Below, piece after piece: positions 58,821 through 64,000 of a DNA stretch of 64,000 nucleotides (its first letter is position 1; each line of letters opens with the position of its first letter). A program made the translations under genes and the position numbers. The notes under the pieces were generated by a model. That model searched no databases, had not been told where the DNA came from, and saw only the letters and a program-made list of their open reading frames with translations. The stretch comes from Lampris incognitus (lineage: Eukaryota; Chordata; Actinopteri; Lampriformes; Lampridae): the NCBI RefSeq assembly GCF_029633865.1, contig NC_079221.1:3168230-3232229 (forward strand), read 5' to 3'.

Positions 58821-60000
58821 ACTGCCCATTATTCCGAAACCCCATTAGTCCGAAAAATGTCGTGTTGGACTGAAAGCCCGTTTGTCCAACAGACGTTGCC
58901 CCGAAAACAAAAGCCCACTGCGCCGAAGGCCCGGTGTTCCAAAAATACACTCTCCCTGATGTTTTGCCCCTAATAGCTTAGTTTATTTTGACGTGCAAAC
59001 GTGACGATGCCGTTTACTACTGATTCGCGTGAATGGGAGCTGTAACATAAGAGAACATCGTCTCTACTTCACCAGAAATATCAGCGTTCTTGTATTTATC
59101 TCTGGCCACTTCAGATCGGTGATTCGCAGCGACATCTCTGGTCCGTCAGATTATGTGACCATGCTTTTAAAACACACTATTTCAGACAGGATTCAGCAGT
59201 CAAATCGATGCGGTTAAATTTAGGCATGAAATTAGAACTGGTTAAGATGGGCGTCCAGATGGCGTGGTGGTCTATTCCATTTTCTACCAACACGGGGCTC
59301 TCCGGTTCGAACCCCCGTGTTACTTCCGGCTTGGTCGTGCGTCCCTACAGACACAATTGGCCGTGTCTGTGGGTGAGAAGCCGGATGTGGGTATGTGTCC
59401 TGGTTGCCGCACTAGCGCCTCCTCTGGTCGGTCGGGGTGCTGTTCAGGCGGGAGGGGGATCTGGGGGGAATAGCGTGATCCTCCCATGCACTACGTCCCC
59501 CTGGTGAAACTCCTCATGTCAGGTGAAAAGAAGCGGCTGGTGACTCCACATGTATGGGAGGAGGCATGTGGTAGTCTGCAGCCCTCCCCGGATCACCAGA
59601 GGGGATGGAGCAGTGACCGGGACGGCTCGGAAGAGTGGGGTAATTGGCCAAGTACAATTGGGGAGAAAAGGGGGGGGGGGACTGATTAAGATTAGGCATT
59701 CGGTTGGAGACGGTTAATTTTCGATGTGGGTTTGGTGTGGCTAGATTTGGATTAGCATCTGGGGGCATGGCCGAAATAGCGCATTTTAAGGGCAGGGTCA
59801 CATAATTTGACGGGTCACAAATGTTGGTTTAACACCAGCAGTCACTGGACTAGCAACTCCAGGGAGAGTGTATATTTTTGGAACAACGGGCCTTCTGAGC
59901 AACGGGCGTTTGTTTTCGAGATAACCGCCTGTCCGACAAATGGCCTTTCGGTCCAATGGGACATTTTTCGGACTACTGGGGTTTCGGAGTATTTGGCCAT
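58821..60000. mobile_element. Inverted-repeat element with CCGAAA-array termini
   Basis: The left arm 58821-58957 and right arm 59861-60000 are inverted copies about 140 bp long (both contain AGTCCGAAAAATGTC; both end at AGGGAGAGTGTA read inward-out). Each arm is itself a ladder of CCGAAA-like motifs: in the left arm at 58834, 58850, 58870, 58886, 58901, 58923 and 58939. A further inverted segment lies inside (59150 region against 59805 region, TTATGTGACC). A SINE A copy interrupts the centre. No protein is encoded. The superfamily is not recognised with confidence. Confidence 0.75.
59249..59680 (+). mobile_element. tRNA-derived SINE, family A, copy 8 (nested)
   Basis: Complete plus-strand copy (GGCGTCCAGATGGCGTGGTG head, B box GGTTCGAACCCCC, G-rich 3' end). 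Flanks ACTGGTTAAGAT (59237-59248) and ACTGATTAAGAT (59681-59692) match at 11 of 12. It inserted into the CCGAAA element, so it is younger than that element. Confidence 0.93.
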
Positions 60001-60878
60001 CGGAACAATGGCATGGCACCAGTGATCAATGCAATGACATCGAACAGTCCTCAAAATAGACCACATTTTGGTCATACCTCAGCAACCCGCCAATGTTTTC
60101 TGTTTCCACTGGGGACCCTTTCTCTGGGGACTCATGACCCCTTTGAAACACTTGCACGCAGACACACAAATACATTCTAGCCACTCAAGGATACAGATCT
60201 TTCAGTGGCTCCTGATGGACACACAACATGCACACATACACACACGCACAATACAGAAATATCTGACTTGTGTTTACAGAAGAGGCCTAGCGATGGTTGT
60301 TTTAACCCTGTGTGCTTAATTCGGACTCCTCTAGAATTTCATCCTAGTCTAAAATAACTCTTCAGTTGATACAGCAGGCCCTAAACATCTCACACGTGTG
60401 TGACAGATCTAAAGGTCCAGCCTCCAGACATCTATGTACTACTTTAGACCATAGGGTGAGGAACCATCTGACTGCCTCAGTGCCAAGCACACAGAGTACT
60501 GAAAGTGGAAAACCACCTTAAAATAGAACTGACATGTTATTCTTTTGATCTGGAAAACTTCAGTCCAGCCGAGAGTAGTCCTGATGATATTGCTGGGTGA
60601 ACCATCCAAGACCCACTCCAATGACAGTCACTGGGAGATTTTACTCAATGACCCGGGAGTCAATAACCAGGTATTTTTAGGAGATATTTTGTTGGGTACT
60701 TCATGTATAATTGTGAGTCAGTCATAACTGAGCAGCTCCAGATTTTGTTAGAGACTTGGGTGTCTGGTTTCTAGCTTTGGGAATAATTTGAAAATTTTCC
60801 CAAATATTTAATTTAGCCTTCACAGTAACAGAAGATCAGAGTTATGATACATACACATCTTATATATACACTACCGTT
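60001..60878. other. Intron 4 segment, no gene recognised
   Basis: Single-copy-looking sequence between two transposons. No exon signals with coding support. Confidence 0.5.
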
Positions 60879-61247
60879 CAAAAGTTTGGGATCACCCAAA
60901 CAATTTTGTGTTTTCCATGAAAAGTCACACTTATTCACCACCATATGTTGTGAAATGAATAGAAAATAGAGTCAAGACATTGACAAGGTTAGAAATAATG
61001 ATTTGTATTTGAAATAAAATTTTTTTTACATCAAACTTTGCTTTCGTCAAAGAATCCTCCATTTGCAGCAATTACAGCATTGCAGACCTTTGGCATTCTA
61101 GCTGTTAATTTGTTGAGGTAATCTGGAGAAATTGCACCCCACGCTTCCAGAAGCAGCTCCCACAAGTTGGATTGGTTGGATGGGCACTTCTTTGAGCAGA
61201 TTGAGTTTCTGGAGCATCACATTTGTGGGGTCAATTAAACGCTCAAA

Positions 61248-61535
61248 ATGGCCAGAAAAAGAGAACTTTCATCTGAAACTCGACAGTCTATTCTTGTTCT
61301 TAGAAATGAAAGCTATTCCATGCGAGAAATTGCTAAGAAATTGAAGATTTCCTACACCGGTGTGTACTACTCCCTTCAGAGGACAGCACAAACAGGCTCT
61401 AACCAGAGTAGAAAAAGAAGTGGGAGGCCGCGTTGCACAACTGAGCAAGAAGATAAGTACATTAGAGTCTCTAGTTTGAGAAACAGACGCCTCACAGGTC
61501 CCCAACTGGCATCTTCATTAAATAGTACCTGTTAG
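61248..61535 (+). pseudogene. Tc1-like transposase, N-terminal fragment (left arm)
   Basis: Open for 95 codons from MARKRELSSETRQSILVLRN. It includes the first helix-turn-helix (SMREIAKKLKISYTGVYYSL) and the GRPR linker (SGRPRCTTEQED) known from Tc1 transposases, which bind the terminal repeats. It stops at an abrupt junction after SSLNST where the inverted second arm begins. The second DNA-binding half and the whole catalytic DDE domain are missing, so no cutting activity is expected. A truncated DNA-binding fragment could act as a repressor if expressed, but nothing shows expression. Confidence 0.9.
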
Positions 61536-61686
61536 AGCCGGTTTGTGCTGTCCTCTGAAGGGAGTAGTACACACCGGTGTAGGAAATCTTCAATTTCTTA
61601 GCAATTTCTCGCATGGAATAGCCTTCATTTCTAAGAACAAGAATAGACTGTCGAGTTTCAGATGAAAGTTCTCTTTTTCTGGCCAT
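61492..61686 (-). pseudogene. Tc1-like transposase, N-terminal fragment (right arm)
   Basis: Inverted duplicate of the left-arm frame on the minus strand. About 52 codons are shared (MARKRELSSETRQSILVLRN... to TAQTGSN), with EGYSM where the left arm has ESYSM. It then runs into unrelated residues where it crosses the fold-back centre. Not functional as transposase. Confidence 0.88.
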
Positions 61687-62062
61687 TTTGAGCGTTTAAT
61701 TGACCCCACAAATGTGATGCTCCAGAAACTCAATCTGCTCAAAGAAGTGCCCATCCAACCAATCCAACTTGTGGGAGCTGCTTCTGGAAGCGTGGGGTGC
61801 AATTTCTCCAGATTACCTCAACAAATTAACAGCTAGAATGCCAAAGGTCTGCAATGCTGTAATTGCTGCAAATGGAGGATTCTTTAACGAAAGCAAAGTT
61901 TGATGTAAAAAAAATCTTATTTCAAATAAAAATCATTATTTCTAACCTTGTGAATGTCTTGACTCTATTTTCTATTCATTTCACAACATATGGTGGTGAA
62001 TAAGTGTGACTTTTCATGGAAAACACGAAATTGTTTGGGTGATCCCAAACTTTTGAACGGTA

Positions 62063-62065
<3 letters not shown>

Positions 62066-62104
<39 letters not shown>
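62066..62104. repeat. (TA)n microsatellite at the Tc1 insertion site
   Basis: About 18 TA units directly abut the right end of the Tc1 fold-back. TA is the insertion target of this superfamily. A short TA run also lies on the left flank. Confidence 0.95.
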
Positions 62105-62107
<3 letters not shown>

Positions 62108-62115
62108 GTCTAGGT

Positions 62116-62151
62116 ACAATTGCATGTAGGTTGCAGTCTACATGCAATTGT
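62116..62151. repeat. Perfect 14-bp hairpin
   Basis: ACAATTGCATGTAG (62116-62129) and its exact reverse complement (62138-62151) around an 8-base loop GTTGCAGT. No U-run follows that would suggest a terminator. Role unknown. Confidence 0.85.
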
Positions 62152-62409
62152 TGTCTTCTTAGCTGGCCTCTTCCTCTCCCACACCTCACTTAGAGCATTT
62201 ACAGTAAAGGAATGCTCACTGCTGAGAAGTCACACCAGCATGAGGCATGAGCCAACTTCAGTAATGGCATCAAAACATGTACGATTAAGCACCATGTAAA
62301 TACTAGCCTAATGAAGGCTAATTGTGACGACCCAGCTGTCAAGTCGAGCAGGGCCCAGGAGCTCAGCCGAGAACTTTTTCACACCCATACATGGGAACCC
62401 GCATCTTCC

Positions 62410-62660
62410 ATCCTCCTCTCTCTGTCTCGCTCTCTGTCTCGCTCTCTCTGCCTCACTCGCTCTCTCTTCGTTTTCTCTCTCTCACTCTCTCTCCATTTTC
62501 TCTCTCTTGCTCTCTTTCTCCGTTTTCTTCCCCCCCCCCCCCTTCTCTCTCAGTTCAGTTCAGTGGAATTAACTTAACTGGCTGGTACTGCCAAAGCACA
62601 CAAAAGGCTTGACAATACTGTAACAAAACAAGCGTAGAACCAAACCCAAAAACCCATAAC
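62410..62660. repeat. CT-rich tract plus retroposon tail
   Basis: TCTGTCTCGCTCTCTGTCTC-type sequence to about 62555, including a C-run. It is followed by CAGTTCAGTTCAGTGGAATT and CTGCCAAAGCACACAAAAGG, similar to the tail at 53702. Frames through the tract are artefacts. Confidence 0.7.
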
Positions 62661-62997
62661 TGAACTGAGATACATAAATACAACATACAAATACCTGACG
62701 CTCATGGCAAACAACAATAAAGAAAAAATTACTGAAGAAAAGATCACTTTTCACATGTCTGTTTCCCTCTTTCGTCTTTCTCCTCCGCACACAAACACAA
62801 AGGAGTTGCGTCGCACTTCAAGTTACAGTCGCTTCATCTCATTTGACTACTCGAGTGTCTTTTTTGGGTGGTGGGATTTGGGTGGGGGGCGGGGGGGTGA
62901 GACATCAGCATATGTGAATGTGCGTCATGAGTTGTTTTTTGGAAAAGATGTGCGCACCTTATCCAGCATTCTCCGTCAATATCAGCGGCGTGTTTTT

Positions 62998-63435
62998 TTT
63001 TAGGACCCCCCCTTTTTCTCCCCAATTGTATCCAGCCAATTACCCCACTCTCCCGAGCCATCTCGATCGCTGCTCCACCCCCTCTGCTGATCCGGGGAGG
63101 GCTGCAGACTACCACATGCCTCCTACCATACACGTGGAGTCACCAGCCACTTCTTTTCACCTGACAGTGATGAGTTTCACCAGGGGGGTGTAGCGCATGG
63201 GAGGATCATGCTATTCCCCCCAGTTCCCCCTCCCCCCCGAACAGGCGCCCCGACCGGCCAGAGGAGGCGCTAGTGCAGCGACCAGGACACACACCCACAT
63301 CCGGCTTCCCACCCGCAGACATGGCCAATTGTGTCTGTAGGGACGTCCGACCAAGCCGGAGGTAACATGGGGATTTGAACTGGCGATCCCTGTGTTGGTA
63401 GACAACGGAATAGACCGCCACGCCACCCGGACACC
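62998..63435 (-). mobile_element. tRNA-derived SINE, family A, copy 9
   Basis: Complete minus-strand copy, with head CGCCACCCGGACACC at the right. CAGCGGCGTGTTTTT (62983-62997) and CAGCGGTGTGTTTTT (63436-63450) match at 14 of 15, a target-site duplication. Confidence 0.94.
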
Positions 63436-64000
63436 CAGCGGTGTGTTTTTGGCTCAGTTTGTAAAGTCTCCCAGTCAAAAGAAGTAAAACGACGGGGTTG
63501 GGGGACCTGTTTTACTTGTGAAGACGTGACGAAACGCTCGTATGACATTGGAGCGTTTCTAACAAGGTCAGTGTTGGCTTTGAATGTTGATTCAGTTCTG
63601 GAAGGCTGGGAGGAATCCAAGTCGGAACATCCGTCGGAGGTTTGCAGCCTGAGAACCAAGTGACATTTAAACCCCGCCGATTAAGTCAGTTCTGAAGTGT
63701 CGTGAAGGGGCTTTTTGTTCAGAGTGACTGAGGGATGCTCTCTTGAGTTTCTGAAAGCCACGCTTCACGTCATTCAAGTGTACAATAGATAGAGGGGGGA
63801 GGGAGGGAGGGAGAGATCGGTCAATTTAGTATACAGTGCGACCGAGGTTTGTGTTTTTTTCTCTGTAAGATTTCTGGCTTCCAAGGCCCCGAAGTGTCTG
63901 AAATGCTGAATGTCATTTTGCAGAGGTCTCCATGCGGCGTGCTGTTTTCCGTTTAATCTGGCGAGTCCCAGATACGCGGTGGAGCCCACATGTGGCATCC

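Larger units (their letters stand above)
60879..62065. mobile_element. Fold-back Tc1-like transposon (1187 bp, near-palindromic)
   Basis: Ends CACTACCGTTCAAAAGTTTG on both sides (right side reverse-complemented) with TA at each flank. Arms of about 525 bp (60879-61403) and 535 bp (61531-62065) are inverted copies around a 127-bp centre (61404-61530). From outside in, each arm holds the terminal repeat, the inverted code for the transposase C-terminus (SNLWELLLEAWG region) and the 5' part of the transposase gene. The 3' half of the gene is absent, so the element cannot encode transposase. Arm similarity looks very high, suggesting recent origin. Confidence 0.93.
57609..64000 (+). other. tanc1: tanc1 intron 4 (incomplete)
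   Basis: Begins GTAAGC at 57609 and has no acceptor-plus-exon that I recognise before the window ends. It contains the CCGAAA inverted-repeat element, the Tc1 fold-back element, two SINE A copies and several microsatellites. The end piece 63451-64000 holds no recognised feature except GGGA tetramers near 63795-63815. Confidence 0.75.

Noticed and set aside
62116..62151. Rho-independent-type terminator
   Set aside because: The hairpin is AT-rich without a following U-run, and such terminators do not apply to nuclear vertebrate genes.

Overview
This window is vertebrate nuclear DNA, almost certainly from a ray-finned (teleost) fish. It has short exons with GT/AG splice sites separated by introns of 13-25 kb. 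CA/GT and CT microsatellites are dense, a CpG island lies at the left, and there is a rich mix of tRNA-derived SINEs, hAT and Tc1/mariner DNA transposons, and LINE 3' tails of teleost type. There is no operon-like gene packing. Most open reading frames in the window are chance or lie in repeats.

One gene accounts for all the coding sequence I can support: the 5' end of a plus-strand TANC1-like gene (tanc1, a postsynaptic scaffold). A probable non-coding exon 1 (ending at 3765) sits in a CpG island at about 3360-4480. Exon 2 (16953-17046) carries the start codon at 16986. Exon 3 (42293-42499) and exon 4 (57504-57608) follow. All coding junctions are phase 1. Spliced together they give 124 uninterrupted N-terminal residues, including [20 protein letters not shown] and RKPKYVESPRVP, the recognisable N-terminal blocks of vertebrate TANC1. 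The ATPase, ankyrin and TPR parts lie beyond the right edge.

Layout. 1-3375: upstream flank with a hAT element (1793-2513) holding a 41-bp minisatellite. 3376-4480: promoter/CpG island with a CRE and a 28-bp minisatellite. 3766-16952: intron 1, with a LINE tail, two SINEs, a CpG-rich composite transposon, a Penelope-like fold-back and a small hAT-type MITE. 17047-42292: intron 2, with two hAT elements that later insertions have broken up (21.2-23.2 kb and 37.3-39.3 kb), an internally deleted LINE and several SINEs. 42500-57503: intron 3, with SINE fragments, a mariner-like MITE, a dead Tc1-like transposon and a long CT tract. 57609-64000: start of intron 4, with an inverted-repeat element built on CCGAAA motifs, a near-palindromic Tc1 fold-back element and two SINEs.

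One tRNA-derived SINE family of about 430 bp occurs nine times in both orientations, and five copies keep target-site duplications of 12-15 bp. The most unusual structures are the CCGAAA inverted-repeat element (58821-60000), the Tc1 fold-back (60879-62065), the promoter minisatellite, a possible intron-spanning upstream ORF, and the pyrimidine/UG tracts around the frame-neutral exon 4. Family names are from recognition by eye; no database search was run.
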